Source: Siphonodentalium dalli (taxonomy: Eukaryota; Mollusca; Scaphopoda; Gadilida; Siphonodentaliidae). From it: 64,000 nt of DNA. Location: positions 42,696,194 through 42,760,193 of the forward strand of contig CP136069.1 in NCBI GenBank assembly GCA_032622095.1. The letters run 5' to 3'. Each line of letters opens with the position of its first letter. Within the stretch, counting starts at the first letter, position 1. Position numbers and translations under genes: made by a program. A model generated the notes under the pieces. It saw only the letters and a program-made list of their open reading frames with translations. It had not been told where the DNA came from and ran no database searches. This document shows positions 10,701 to 23,280 of this stretch, in pieces.

Positions 10701-11773
10701 ATTTTGCCTATTGGTACTGATTGGTACATGTAAATATACAAATGTTTTGCTGCATTTTCTGATAATCACTGTTGATCATAAGTTTCCTGAACGCTATTAC
10801 GGTGGTCCACTGTGAAGTTGGCCCGGATCCTGTGAAATCCAGAATGTTGCAAAATCTGAGGCTAAAGCGTCACTATAGCTGCCTATATAGCCCTATACCA
10901 ACAAACATGGTACTAACATGCTTACAAACAACATTACATAGTCAGTACTTGTAAATTGTTTGAAAAAAAAACCATTTTGGAAAAAAATTACAAGCACATT
11001 TTTTCCCCCGGCCCTATATACGGATTTTTTTTTGCAGACCCCCCCCCCCCCTGAATTGTATGGGTTATTAGCATAACGAATCGAGTGGAAAACAAGACCG
11101 CATGTGATATCATCTTTTCTGTAACGGCGATCAAAGAGACCTGGTGCATATAACAAAAATGGCCGCCATGATGGACGCCATCTTGTCTGGAGTCTCTGCG
11201 GCCACTTTTTTTTCTTGTAAACAACCGAAAAACATTAGAGGAGACATTAAGAAAGAAAATTAGTGTGGTGAAGTTGAGTCCTGTGGGTGCAGAGGTCAAC
11301 CAATATATCCTGGACTAACTGTGATCAAACATAGCCGCAATGATTGTGTTGTCAGGGGACACATTTTACAGGTGTGTATGGTCTATGTAAAACGCCAAAT
11401 ACACGATATTTACAGAGATTACATACATGTGTGTAACCACCCTAAGAAGATTTCATGTTTAAAAAATTGTTATGCATGAAATTGGAGATAAATTGTTCCC
11501 ATAGTACGTTATAGTTAAGGACACTGTGTTCCCTGGCATGCATATTGCGCTAATGGCCAACCAGAAATTTTAATGTAGAAATGGGTATGTTAAATTTCAG
11601 ATCGGAGAAGTTTTTATAAACGTTCTGAAAATAATTTGTACCTATTTAAATTTTTCCAACATATAAACCACAAGTAAAAAAGGTTGCACCGCGACTGTTT
11701 CGGGACCATGCACACAGGCCTGAAAAACGGGAAGTTGAATTTGTGTGGCCTTACCATATATATATTTTTTCAG
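10701..11773. other. Unassigned intron sequence before exon 3
   Basis: Includes T- and C-homopolymers at 11022-11050 and a GCCGCCATGATGGACGCCATCTT block (about 11160-11182). No coding or element boundaries recognised. Confidence 0.4.
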
Positions 11774-11866
11774 TGGCTTGCTGTTGGCATACTTAACTTT
11801 CAATGAATTGACGAGAAATGAAGGGAAGCTGAATTGGCTGATGTTCTATATCCATAGATATATGAG
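11774..11866 (+). CDS. NRF-6-like gene, exon 3
   Basis: Acceptor TTTTTTCAG ends at 11773; donor GTACAT begins at 11867. One base completes Ser, then 30 codons, then two bases. It reads SGLLLAYLTFNELTRNEGK and then LNWLMFYIHRYMR across the next junction, matching the family pattern 'LSGLL-AY...K...Y--HRY-RL-P'. The conserved Arg residues of HRYMR face the cytosol/active site in acyltransferase-3 proteins (family knowledge). Found only by extending the frame from exon 2; the exon is too short to stand out alone, but motif, phase and both splice sites agree. Confidence 0.9.
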
Positions 11867-11976
11867 GTACATACATATCTAACAATATTTCACCATATCT
11901 AGAAATGGCACCTTCTCATTGGTCGAGAGCTGTAGTTTGCGCTAAATTTAGCACACTAATATACTTATATAGTATA

Positions 11977-14900
11977 CTAGCTGGGTTACCCGGCGTTGCC
12001 CAGGTTAATGCGATGAGAAACACTCTGTATGCTGTGGATATTTGTTGGGGATAGAGAATGCTCTTGCTTAAAAGTGTGATACGTTTTCTCATAAATTGTA
12101 TATTCAAATAGCATCATAAAACATGATTATTACAGTCATGGGATATAAGTAGTGGATCACCTTGTCAATTGTCATTCTGTTTGTCGCGATTAATCCGTTC
12201 CAACAATAATGAAGTATGTATTTATTTATTTACAACTGCGTATACATTAGACGTTATAATATGATACATGAATATCATAAACACGTTAGTTCGATAAACG
12301 ATGATAATTGGGTTTTAAATATTGAGATGTATCAATCAATTTAGTGGGTTGGACTAAGTTCTCGAGGACACCTGGCTATCTCCATGAAGATACAGATGTT
12401 TCAAAGAAATTTCCAGGTGCTCCTCTGTTCATGGTGCTATATATTGGCTAAATATTCTCAGTTTAAACGAAATGTTGATGCGCCTAACTATTAGCTACAT
12501 GTGCCAGACACAGAGCGAGATTTTGAGTTGCTTATGTCAGTCGAGGAGTCTGTTATAAATCCCTTGTCAGATGTGCAGTATTGGGAGGATCCTGAAAAGT
12601 CTTATGCTACTAACTGCATTTTCTTGTCTATCAGAAGAAACTATATTTGACTGCACACTGTGACCACTATTTTTGAACAGGCCTTCCATATCTCTTGACA
12701 AATTGTAACTTTTTATGGAAACTGTATTGAATGGAACATACTCAATTTTGTTATAATATACATGCAATCCTTTGACGGTTCGGGGTCTACCAGTTTGCAC
12801 GAATATATGTATCTCTTCAGTAGAATGATAAATATACGTTTAATGCTTCTTCTATGTATCTCCTTTTGCGAGCTCATTTTGTGAATGCCATGATTGCTAT
12901 TCCCATATAAATATGACAGTTGAGAAGATATAATTGTTCAAGTGACTTAAGTGGGTCACCATATGTCGGGATTGTGAAATGTGAACGTCCAAAACTACTT
13001 AAAATGATATGGAGATGGCCTGGATGACTGTATATGACGTATATGTGGATAGAGGCGAATAGCAATCTTATCAATGATAGTGCATATCCGCTCGCCATCC
13101 GCAACGCAAACGACACCAAATGTGATTTAATTCATGGTATATCATTAGAGAAAAACGTGTATGAATTCGGTGGAAATTGGTGCCAAATAAATTTGTACCA
13201 GCGTTTGCCTCTTTGGACATATTTAAACCACTCCCATTAGACTCATGGGTGCATGATATACTGGCGATGATTATATATATGTTTGGTGGTAATCAGCAAC
13301 TGAACAAATTCTGAGAATAGTTATGACCAATATCTCTCACCCAACCGACAGCAATTTGACGTCTTTAAATCACACGATGATATTCCTCGTATCATAGAGA
13401 AGAATAATATATCAATTTGGTGGAAATCTGGGCTAAAAATAGTTTATTAAATCAATTGTTGATGCAACGTTGACTCGAACAACGCCATATTGCGAAGGTG
13501 ATTATGTATTCGTTTGGTGGAAATCGGCGACAAAACTATTTCGCGATATATTTGTAATTTTGCCGACCTCCCCCTTTTCTTCCCCTGACACCAACAGCGT
13601 CATTTTAGAAAATATTTACCCGCACCGTTATCTTCCTTGTAAACAGCTACCCCTCTTAGAACGCCTTGGTGCCATCTCGATTGTACCGCGTGAATTTATA
13701 TATAGAACGCACACAGACAGACAGACAGAAAGACAGACAGACAGCACGATTTGATTTCTTGTATCATTTGAGAAGAACGTGTCTGAATTTGATGGTAATT
13801 AGTAGTAAAAATATTTTGTATCAGTCTCGGTGACCCTCCCGTCCCTATTTCAGTCTCAAGCTGCACACACTAAGACTCATTAGAGATTAGAGATGCATAT
13901 ATATGAAATTGGTGAAAATTGGCGAGTATACAAATTCGTATCAAATTTAAGGTCCCCATATCTCTCACCCATAGGGCACAAATTTGGTGTATCTAAATGA
14001 CACGATAAGATTCCTCGTATCACAGAGAAGAATATGTATCAATCTGGTGGAAATCGGCACTAAACATATAGATATAATTTGTTGTGTCCCTCTCATCTCT
14101 ATTCACCACTGACTCGAATGGCCCAACTTATGACATCCTTAAACCATACGATTATACTCCTGATATCATGGAGATGATTGTTTATAAGTTTGGTGATAAT
14201 CGGCGACTAAACAATTTTTTTATTATCAAATTTGGTGCCAATCCACACCCCCGTCTCTCAAACAAACAGCACCACTATGGCGTCTTTAAATCACAAGATT
14301 AGATTCTTCGTATCTTGGATAAGAACGTGTATCAATTTGGTGGAAATTTGCGCAAAAATATTGTGCATCAATTTTGGCGCCCCTTTCAATGCAACCCTGA
14401 CTCGAATGAGGCCACATTTGACAGATATAAGCAACACCATTAGACTCCTCATACCATGGGGATGATTTTGTATAAGTGTGGTGGCAATCGGCGACTAAAC
14501 CAATTATTATCAAATTTAGTGCCCACCCATCCCAATCTCTCAACCAAAAGACAACAATTTGGCGTTGTTAAAGCGCACAATTTGATTCCTTGTATAATGA
14601 AGAAGAATATATATCAATTTGGTGGAGATCGGCGCTAAAATTAGTTTTTCAATTTTGGTGCCCCTCTCCTCTTCCGTGCATCCCTGACTCGAACGACGGC
14701 ACTTTTAAACCACACCGTTGGTTTTTTTTATATCATGGGGATGATTATATATAAGTTTGGTGGAAATCGGCGACAGAAAAAAATCTGCCCCTCTCCCTTC
14801 CGGGCACCCCTGACGCGAACGGCGCGACTTTTGCCATATTTAAACCACACCACTAGATTCCTCATAACATGGGGATTATTATGTATAAGTTTGGCGGCAA

Positions 14901-15051
14901 TCGGCGACAATTTATTTTTCTGCCCCTCCCCCTTTTCTGCCCCTGACAACAACGGCGTCACTTTAGAAAATTCTAACCCCGACCATTATCTTTCTCGTAA
15001 AAAGGTACTCATAGTAGACCCCTATGGCATCATCTAGATGGTCCCCTGTGA

Positions 15052-15096
<45 letters not shown>

Positions 15097-15116
15097 TTCG
15101 CAAATATAGATATAGA
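11977..15116 (-). mobile_element. Helitron-like element, about 3.1 kb, non-autonomous
   Basis: Read on the minus strand, the 3' end has a hairpin (CCTGGGCAACGCCGGG type) followed by TAACCCAG and CTAG, and is flanked by T: the Helitron 3' signature. The 5' end near 15110-15116 begins TCTATATTTGCG after an A and is followed by (GTCT)n. The interior (13030-15050) is a degenerate array. No Rep/helicase ORF is present. The link between the two ends over 3 kb is my inference; the 3' end alone is firmer. Confidence 0.55.
13040..15050. repeat. Degenerate tandem array, unit about 190 bp
   Basis: Roughly ten diverged units, each with 'TCATGGAGATGATTATATATAAGTTTGGTGG-AATCGGCGAC' and 'GAAGAATATGTATCAATTTGGTGGAAAT' halves, e.g. 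at 13250, 13405, 13510, 14030, 14170, 14320, 14455, 14605, 14740 and 14875. It contains (ACAG)n runs at 13717-13743 and 15053-15095. ORFs across it are repeat shadows. Confidence 0.75.
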
Positions 15117-15487
15117 TATGTTAAACTAATTTACTAAAGCATATCCAAATAAAATTAAAACGACATCTGGTTTTCGTGCATTCAAAACAAAATCTGAATT
15201 TTCGGTTTATTGAACTAGATTTCAACACATTTTTGTGACGATTATGTTTCTCTTAAAGGCACGGGCGGCATTCGTTGGCGAAATATTCATTGTGTTCAAA
15301 TCGCCATCAACAGAAGGAACACCAAAATATATACAGTTCCGCTCATATGCCAAACATACTCAGCGAGTAAATAGTATATTGTCGTTAAGACTTACGATGG
15401 TGTTCGCAAACAAGAGACTGCTCGTGTTACAGAAGTTGTGTTTCTGTTTACACAACACAGCGCAATTCTATTGGTTAATCACACATT

Positions 15488-17302
15488 CTTTTGAGAAAAC
15501 TAAATCATTATGGAATAAGAGGAATAGCAAATCGTTGGTTTCGAAATTATTTATCGGATAGAAAACAGTATGTTTCGTTAAGAGGAAACCAATCTTGTAT
15601 GCTTCCGATCACTATTGGGGTCCCTCAGGGATCCATATTGGGCCCCATACTTGTTTTGCTCTATGCCAACGATATTCGAAATTCAACAAAAATGAATCTT
15701 GTCTCGTTTGCCGACGATATATACAACAGTGTATGAATCGGGCGTCGATGTTAGAAAATTAGAGTGCGACGTTAATTTTGAACTGCAAAAACTATTCCAG
15801 CGGTGCTGTGCGAACCGTCTATCATTAAACGCAAATAAAACACGATATATCTTATTCTACCCATCACGACTTATACCGAAAGGAACACATATCAATGTAT
15901 CAATCAACAATATATCAATCGAGCGAGTAGGTGAAGACTCAAGCGAAAAATGCATATGAGTTTTAGGCATATTTATTGATGAAAATCTCAGTTATGCTGC
16001 TCATATCTCTAAAGTCTGCTCCAAAATAGCCTATGCAAATTACGCACTGAATAAGGTAAAGAAACTGCTTCCATATATCAAACTCTTAGAACTCTATACT
16101 ACTCCATTGTTCAAAGTCGTTTACTGTATGGCATTGAAGTATGGGGTCACAGCAAACATGTTCATAGACTGTTTCTGCTTCAGAAGAAGACTATTAGAAT
16201 TATAAACAATAAGCGCTATAACTCACACACTGATCCCTTATTTAGCAAAAATATAAATTTTAAAAGTTCAAGATCTATACGAACTCAATGTTGCACTGTT
16301 TATGCAAGAGTAGCGGAATGGTGGTCTTCCAGATTCTTTTAATTCATTTTTTGAAATAAATAAAGCTATTACCCGACAGAAGGGTCTCTTTAAATTCTCG
16401 AAATCGCGGATAAAGTTCCTTGATTCATTCCCGACATTTAAATTCCCCGACATTTGGAATAACCTATCCAAAGAACTTCGATCGGAACCGACATGATGCA
16501 ATTTAAAAAAAAAAAGGATCAGTAAATTCATCGATTCATATCCCACGTCAGTGACTTGTATAACCCATACTGCCCAGAATGCGTACGTTAACGATGGCAC
16601 CATAACTCTTAATATCAAGCATGTATAGTTCGTTCTAGATTTGTTGATCGCGATTTGCTATTTAGTACATGTGTGACGCTTCAAACCAGTATGCACCGTG
16701 CAGCGAATCCACACCTTCCATCACCTTCGACAATATAATGTTCTAGTGTTCTAACTGGATCTCATCCAACTGGCCTGGCGGGTTTCTTTGAAAATGAGGG
16801 AAATCTTGGTTTACATGTACATACATGTCTGTATTTAAGAAACCCGCTAGACCACATGCCACATGCACTCCCTCGGTCCGTCAAAGAAGAGCATATGCAT
16901 ATACATATGTCTGCTATATACCAGTCTGGGTGAACGTCGACTCTATATTTGAAATATGAAATGTTGTTATGAATATTTAGGTATGAGTTTACTTAGACTG
17001 GCTATATACTAACTATTACATTTAATCGTTGACATAACCGGAGTTGACACAATACAAATTATGATGGGGTTGGCAGGAAGACAGCCACGCACGAGGTTAT
17101 GCCAACCCCAGGCTGAGTGCACCCCACTTGGGAGTCAGCATGATGCGGATCGTCATATATCCATATATTGCTGACCCTCAACTGGGCAAGTAACTGATCT
17201 TATGCACTTGACGCTTCAATCCTATTTATGATTATTTTTGTATTTCCTGTATTCTTGTATATTTAATGCACATTTGCCAATAAATTATCTAAAAAATTAT
17301 CT
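15488..17302 (+). mobile_element. 5'-truncated, decayed LINE (second) inside R2
   Basis: Plus-strand non-LTR element of about 1.8 kb. R2 sequence ATCACACA occurs on both sides (15480-15487 and 17303-17310), an 8-bp target duplication. The 5' end begins mid-RT; the 3' end has a UTR (16500-17270) and an AATTATCTAAA-type tail. Confidence 0.85.
15491..16500 (+). pseudogene. Reverse transcriptase fragment with frameshifts
   Basis: Starts within the palm: HYGIRGIANRWFRNYLSDRK, then ITIGVPQGSILGPILVLLYA (motif B) and SFADD (motif C, YADD variant). A frameshift near 15715-15730 moves the frame to VYESGVDVRKLECDVNFEL...LSLNANKTRYILFYPSR. Further stops follow near 15957. The C-terminal region (LGIFIDENLSYAAHISKV, LLPYIKL) continues in broken frames to about 16500. 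More decayed than the 4.5-6.8 kb LINE and of a different family. Confidence 0.85.
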
Positions 17303-17743
17303 ATCACACAAAAATGATATAAACGCTCTTTATTATTTCAAAATCAGGAAAACTAACAAATATCGCTCTTTATGTTTACCATATCCGGATATAAACAAAC
17401 GTCAGGAAACGTAACGTTTTTTGCTTTTGTTTACATAACAAAGGGAAAACAATTTACAATAGCATACTCTTTATGCCATATTTCTGATTCGCATAGGAAC
17501 AAAGTATTTATATATCTTACTATTACATCTGTTTATGGCGGTTTTTGATGGAGGTGAATATTTTAACAGCATACCCACCGCCTACGCCAACGCCGCCCGT
17601 ATGTGTCCATTATTCATTTCTACAACAATGCGCTATGTATGTTATAGAATTTCTCTTCAAACTTTTTGGTTATACATGTAACTGCATAACCTTAATCGAA
17701 ACAAGAATTATTTCTTATAAATTTAATATATTTACTTTATTTA

Positions 17744-18135
17744 CTAGGGGATTGCCCGTAAAATTGACGGGTCTTTGTCGTTTTGCTGGCACAGGCGCAA
17801 TAACTCTATGTTAAGTGTCATGACATAGGTCGCTATAGAGTTAGTTTACAGGTTGTGCTCTCAGGGATACATGTGCATTCAGATGCAAAATCAATTCTTA
17901 ACCATACGGATATGGCGATCCTTGGGCAATCTGCTATATATCATGCCATATTTAACCAATCAGCCTAAAATTTTGCATGTCATAATCATATGCTAAGAAG
18001 TGTCTCTTCGTATGTTCCTAATTAGGGCTAAATTGGACGTTGGAGTGAAAAGTTTGAAATGCACCAAAAGCATGACATAGTTACATACAGACATACAGAC
18101 ATACACACAAAACACTTGGCTTTCATATAGATAGA
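17744..18135 (-). mobile_element. Short Helitron-like element
   Basis: On the minus strand it starts TCTATCTATATGAAAGCC after A and ends with hairpin CCCGTCAATTTTACGGG, spacer CAATCC, CTAG, then T. About 390 bp. Contains (ACATACAG) repeats at its 5' end. No ORF. Confidence 0.65.
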
Positions 18136-18185
18136 TAATATAATTATAAGCTGTCAATACACAGAATATGTAAAAATAATTTCAC

Positions 18186-18756
18186 TTAACACTTTCATGA
18201 TGGGAGCTTCCTGAATTGTTGCGAAACCCCTGTGCCAATGCATTCTATTATATAAGCGAGTCAACCATAGGTCTCTTCGCATATATATAATGCATTGGTG
18301 TAACAAGTTTTATATGATCTTTGTATAGTTGTTAAAGAATGTAAGAAAAAATTAAAAAAAATTATATATATTTTTTAAATAATGTAAGAAATAATGATAA
18401 AAAAATGATAAAAATTGCTAAAGAATGTAAGAAAAAACTGATAAAGAATGGAAGAAAAAAATGATAAAAAATGATATAATTGTTAAAGAATGTAAGAAAA
18501 AAAAAATGATAAAATTGTTAATGAATATAAGACAAAATTATCAAAATTGTGATAGAATGTAAGAAAAAATGATAAAAATTGTTAAAGATTGTAAAAAAAA
18601 ATTATGAAAAAATTATAAACATTATTGAAGAATGTATGAAAAATTGATAAATAATGAAAAAAAATTGTTAGGCCAACGCATTCTCTTATAATATAATGCA
18701 TTGGCACATGGTCTTTAATGTTCCACCAGTGCAGCCCCCCATCACGAAAATGTTAA
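18186..18756. mobile_element. TTAA-flanked MITE with internal minisatellite
   Basis: Ends TTAACACTTTCATGATGGG and CCCCCATCACGAAAATGTTAA; TTAA on both sides. Same hairpin module (CAATGCATTCT-TTATATAAGCGAG) as the 680 element. Between 18325 and 18665 lies a degenerate tandem repeat of about 30-40 bp (AATGTAAGAAAAAA-TGATAAAAATTGTTAAAG). Confidence 0.75.
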
Positions 18757-19172
18757 TTAGTCACAGTAAGTCACTAGGATTTTATGTCGATGTTTGGCAA
18801 AAATACCTGCCTTGTTTATTTCAATTGACCAACCAATGAAAATGATAAAGTTGCAGTTTCTCTTCAAACGCGTCACTGTTTGTTCCTACGATGTAATTAT
18901 ACCCCCTTTATTAAACAATGGGGGTATACTGTTTTGCACCTGTCTGTCCATCTGTGCATCATTTCTTTGCATCCACCTATGTGTCCCTCCATCCGATGAC
19001 TTTTCATTTCACAACTTGAATAGTAATGGTCAGATCTCAATGTAATTTGGTATTGGTGTTCACTACTATGAGGGCATCCAATAGAGGGTTCAATTGTTTT
19101 GTTCGGTTTCCATCCTAGTTGTTATTACAGAGCCCATTAATATCATCATTACGGGACATAAGAGCTTAAATA
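18757..19172. other. Unassigned, with a dispersed repeat fragment
   Basis: 18895-19080 (GGGGGTATACTGTTTTGCAC...GATCTCAATG-AATTTGGT) recurs at 44280-44580 and partly at 10061. Rest unassigned. Confidence 0.5.
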
Positions 19173-19461
19173 GGTAGGTACTGTACACTAAATCCGGCCA
19201 TTTATGGAACCATTTACTTATATACATGTACTCAACAGGATGAATTTGAGCCATGTATTAATGCAAAATACACTCATGCGCTCTATGAACAATGCATAGA
19301 TGACTCACGTCATAAACTCATTTTCATTATAATTACCATGTTGTTTGTATGTTCATAGAGCACATGAGTGTATTTTGCACTAATCAATGGCTCAAATTCA
19401 TTCATTTGTTGCATATTTTCTGTTGAGTATAAATGGCCCGATTTAGTGTATAGTCCCCCCA
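19173..19461. mobile_element. TIR element, family of 27590-27825
   Basis: Left TACTGTACACTAAATCCGGCC and right inverse GGCCCGATTTAGTGTATAGT. Inside, the second inverted module 'TGAATTTGAGCCATG-ATTA-TGCAAAATACACTCATG' pairs with its inverse near 19365. Same module order as 27590-27825. Confidence 0.75.
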
Positions 19462-19849
19462 TAAGTTAATACTTTTTTTGAAATTAACAGGCTTTTCGTG
19501 GGTTTTAATAAAGTTTTTATATGGAGTGCATGCAGTAGTGATTTATATCTTAAATATCGTGAGATCTAGAAGGAACCCGAAAATGGACCTTTGTCTGTAT
19601 TCACTAGCTAACTGGAAGATTATGTAAATTGACTAATCACATACATTTTGGCTGCCATCAAATTCGACTCTTCTCAATTTTCACCAGTCCCTTGCAAATA
19701 CAGACGACAGCCTTTCAGATTTACTTGTCTAGAATTCCCATTCAAATGCCATTTTCTGGGAATGGCACGGAATTCCCAAAATGATGTAATAAGTTAAATC
19801 ATTTCCAAATATTGTGAGCATGTCTGATGTGATACAATTGTGTTATAAA
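19462..19849. other. Unassigned intron sequence
   Basis: No repeat border or coding motif recognised; contains a small inverse pair around GGAATTCC at 19730-19775. Confidence 0.4.
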
Positions 19850-20663
19850 TATCGTTGACTGATTAAAACTTGAAGATAATGTCCAGTAGATTGCAATGAG
19901 AAATTTTAAGATTGTGAAGAGTAAGATTAAGGAGTTTGTCACATCGTTAAGTGTTGGGAATTTAGCAGCACGCATCATTGACCTCCCAACTCATAATTAA
20001 AGTAATACCCTAAATAATCGACTCATTAATGGAATAAGGGTAGGATCATGTAATAAAATCATGTAATAAATATCGTTGACTGCTAAAAACTTGAAGATAA
20101 TGTCCAGTAGATTGCAATGAGAAATTTTAAGATTGTGAAGAGTAAGATTAAGGAGTTTGTCACATCGTTAAGTGTTGGGAATTTAGCAGCACGCATCATT
20201 GACCTCCCAACTCATAATTAAAGTAATACCCTAAATAATCGACTCCTTAATGGAATAAGGGTAGGATCATGTAATAAAATCATGTAATAAATATCGTTGA
20301 CTGATAAAAACTTGAAGATAATGTCCAGTAGATTGCAATGAGAATTTTTAAGATTGTGAAGAGTAAGATTAAGGAGTTTGTCACATCGTTAAGTGTTGGG
20401 AATTTAGCAACACGCATCATTGACCTCCCAGCTCAGAATTAAAGTAATACTCTAAATAATCGACTCCTTAATGGAATAAGGGTAGGATCATGTAATAAAA
20501 TCATGTAATAAATATCGTTGACTGATAAAAACTTGAAGATAATGTCCAGTAGATTGCAATGAGAATTTTTAAGATTATGAATAGTAAGATTAAGGAGTTT
20601 GTCACATCGCTACGTGTTGGGAATTTAGCAGCACGTCATCATTGACCTCCCAGCTCAGAATTC
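19850..20663. repeat. Tandem repeat, 221-bp unit, about 3.7 copies
   Basis: ATCGTTGACTG starts at 19851, 20072, 20293 and 20514, an exact period of 221. Units differ by few bases, so the array is young or homogenised. Each carries GACCTCCCAACTCATAATT and GGAATAAGGGTAGGATCATG. A single remnant of the last module is at about 32640-32690. No ORF. Confidence 0.95.
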
Positions 20664-21072
20664 AAATATAAACCAATCATGAAGTTGTGTAATTGCAAAT
20701 GATCGGACATTCTTTCCACGAAAATCAACAAAGGTACATGGACCAGTTAAATTACACATGGTATTTTAAATGCCGAATTCTTCCAACGATATTCCACAAA
20801 AATGAAATATAAATTTAAATTGTCAGTTTTGTCCAGCTCGAAAATTTTATCAGTTTCTTGTGTGCTGCGCATGTTTAAATTTTTTGTTTGATATTCGGTT
20901 TTCTCAATGATCCCTTAATTTGTTTTTTCAATTGGGCCAGAGTTTCTAAAAAAGAGTCAAACAAATTCAGAAATGGCCAATAGACTGGCTGGCATGAACC
21001 CTGGGACGAGTCCACTGTACAGTTCTATATTGAATGACAATCATTATCAGATTTGCATTATTTATTTTCCAG
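20664..21072. other. Unassigned intron sequence upstream of exon 4
   Basis: AT-rich; no element or exon motif recognised. Confidence 0.4.
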
Positions 21073-21244
21073 ATTGACGCTACCCCTTGGTTTAGTTATG
21101 CTGTTTTACATTCCGTCATCCCCATACTGGGCTGATGGGCCTTTCTGGCGTTACCAGGGATTTGAGAACAATTTCTGTGAAGACAGCTGGTGGTACAACC
21201 TTCTCTACATAAATAATGCATTGTCAATGACCGATGGTTCACAG
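21073..21244 (+). CDS. NRF-6-like gene, exon 4
   Basis: Acceptor TTTTCCAG ends at 21072; donor GTTTGT begins at 21245. One base completes Arg, then 57 codons, phase 0 at the end. It encodes LTLPLGLVMLFYIPSSPYW (a membrane helix), then ADGPFWRYQGFENNFCEDSW and WYNLLYINNALSMTDGSQ. The 'GP-W', 'C...WW-NLLYINN' series is characteristic of the extracellular loop and following helix of NRF-6 proteins. The Cys is one of the conserved loop cysteines. A MITE starts 40 bp after the exon. Confidence 0.93.
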
Positions 21245-21284
21245 GTTTGTACAAGCAGGACCTGAAGTAAAACATCTTCCAAAT

Positions 21285-21546
21285 TTAACCCTTTCACGAC
21301 GGGAGCTGCGCTGGTGCAGCATTAAAGATCACAGTGACAGTGCATTCTCTTATATTTATGAGTCTGCCATGAGTATCACATTTTTAAAGAGAATCCACTA
21401 TATTCGAGGTCAAGATAAATAATTTTAGACCAATTCATTCTCTTATATATATGCAAGGCTCCTTATGGGAGACTCGCATATATAAGATAATGCATTGGCA
21501 CAGGGTTTTTTTGTATTTCAGGAAGCGCTAGTCATGGAAGGAATAA
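21285..21546. mobile_element. MITE of the 680-922 family, right end eroded
   Basis: Left TTAACCCTTTCACGACGGGA with TTAA; right end CTAGTCATGGAAGGAATAA where the GGGTTAA has mutated. Two internal hairpin modules (about 21340 and 21430-21500). Begins 40 bp after exon 4. Confidence 0.7.
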
Positions 21547-21678
21547 TTAGGTTTCTGTCAGGAATATGAAGCGAAATCAGATTGCAATTGAATTTAAGTA
21601 CATGTATGACTCACATATCATCAGCGAGGGGAATGAGGTCTTCCTACGGATGCCGATCCATACTAACGGAAACCCTGG

Positions 21679-22200
21679 TTAAAGGCACGGGCGGCGTTCG
21701 TTGCAGAAATATTCATATTTGTTCAAATCGCCATCAACAGAAGGAATATTAAAAAATATACAGTTTTGTTCATATGCCAAACATAATCAGCGCGTAAATA
21801 GTATATTGTCGCCAAGACGTACGATGGTGTACGTAAACACGAGCCTGTTCGTGTTACAGAAGTTGTGCTTCTGTTTATATAACAGAGTGCAATTCTATTG
21901 GTTAATCACACACAAATGATATAAACGCTCTTTATTATTTCCATATCAGGAATACAGTAACAAATAACGCTCTTTATGTTTACCATATCCGAATCTAAAC
22001 AAAGGCCAGGAAACGTAATGTTGTTTTTCTTTTGTTTACATAACAAAGGGGAAAAATTGACAATAACATACTGTAAATGCCAAATGTCTGATTGGGTATA
22101 AGAACAAAGTTTGTCTATATTTTACTATTCTTTTTGTTTATGGCGGTTTTTGACGGAAGTGAATATTTTAACAACATACCCACCGCCAACACCGCCCGTA
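21679..22200 (-). repeat. R2 repeat, copy 3 (uninterrupted)
   Basis: TTAAAGGCACGGGCGGCGTT...ACCCACCGCCAACACCGCCC. Gives the undisturbed sequence across the LINE insertion point of copy 2. About 520 bp, no ORF of note. Confidence 0.85.
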
Positions 22201-23280
22201 TCTTTAAATAGTCAAAACTGTTTGAGCCTATTTTCATCTAAACAAACAAATAAAAACATTCAACATGACTCAAAAGACCAAAAAAAAATTTATGTTATTT
22301 TTCTCAGACACCTGCCTAATATAAATAATGGCCTGCTGGATGCTTTTTATAGCCCACATACAAATTGTAAATCATACGTCCGCTCAACTTCACAACACAA
22401 TGTCAACAATCTGTGTCCACTACTGGTCATAACTCTAGCTAGACACATTTTAACTTGTAACTGTTTATATTTTCCTTTGCTATTTCTGATAATATAAAAT
22501 GTTTCATTTTGGTTTATTTAAACTGTATGTACCTGGGTTGTACATACTTACATTGAAATAAACAATTACAAAGTGGGAATAAAAACCTGCATGCTGGGTT
22601 ATTGTTTAGATTAAAATAAATAGTAAAATCTGGATGCCCATTTTGAAACAAGAGCATTACTAGGTCATGAAAAATATGCATGTGGTAACTCCAACAAAGG
22701 GTGAAAATTGGCAAATTCAAACTTGGCCTGTATTTTGTGCTAGTAAACCCACATACCAAATTTCATTCCATTCAGTTGAGACTATCTGAAGTTATCATTC
22801 GTAAACCAAAAACGAACAGACAGATGGACCAATAACATAATACGTCCCAGTTTTTAAAAACAGGAGTAAAAACAAGTATTCAAGAAACAGAGAAAAACTT
22901 AGTCTGGCCCAACTCACATCCCAAACATCCACTAAAGTCCTTTCAAAAATAATATGATGAAAATGATTGAAAAAACATTTAAGAAGTTTCACCTTATTAT
23001 TTATCACAATATATTTGGCAACAAAAGTACAAATGTTATTTGTAATAGGTGATCTATTGATTTTAAGCCACTGTAAAAGTAAAAATCTGTTAAATTTGTA
23101 TGTTTTGACCATGAATGGATTCCTTACAAGTAAATTTTGAAGTAGTACTTCTGGTGTTAAATAAGATGGCGCATTTTTAAATGAAGTCAGAAGTGTATGA
23201 AGGTCGTCATAACTATATAATATAATATGAATGCTCTAGTTATATTTGTAAAATACAATGGTTTTAATATATAGAGAATA
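22201..23280. other. Unassigned, with a dispersed repeat fragment
   Basis: 22660-22810 resembles the inverse of the ~159-bp repeats at 46790-47400 (AACTTGGCCTGTATTTTG, ACATACCAAATTTCATTCC). The remainder shows no recognisable feature. Confidence 0.5.

Larger units (their letters stand above)
15253..17600 (-). repeat. R2 repeat, copy 2 (split by a LINE)
   Basis: Reverse-complement R2: 15253-15487 starts TTAAAGGCACGGGCGGC; it resumes at 17303-17600 with 'ATGATATAAACGCTCTTTATTATTTC'. The break falls exactly where copy 3 (21679-22200) reads TTAATCACACACAAATGAT. Confidence 0.85.

Noticed and set aside
19850-20663. CRISPR-like array
   Set aside because: Whole 221-bp units are repeated with no variable spacers, in a eukaryotic intron; ordinary tandem repeat.
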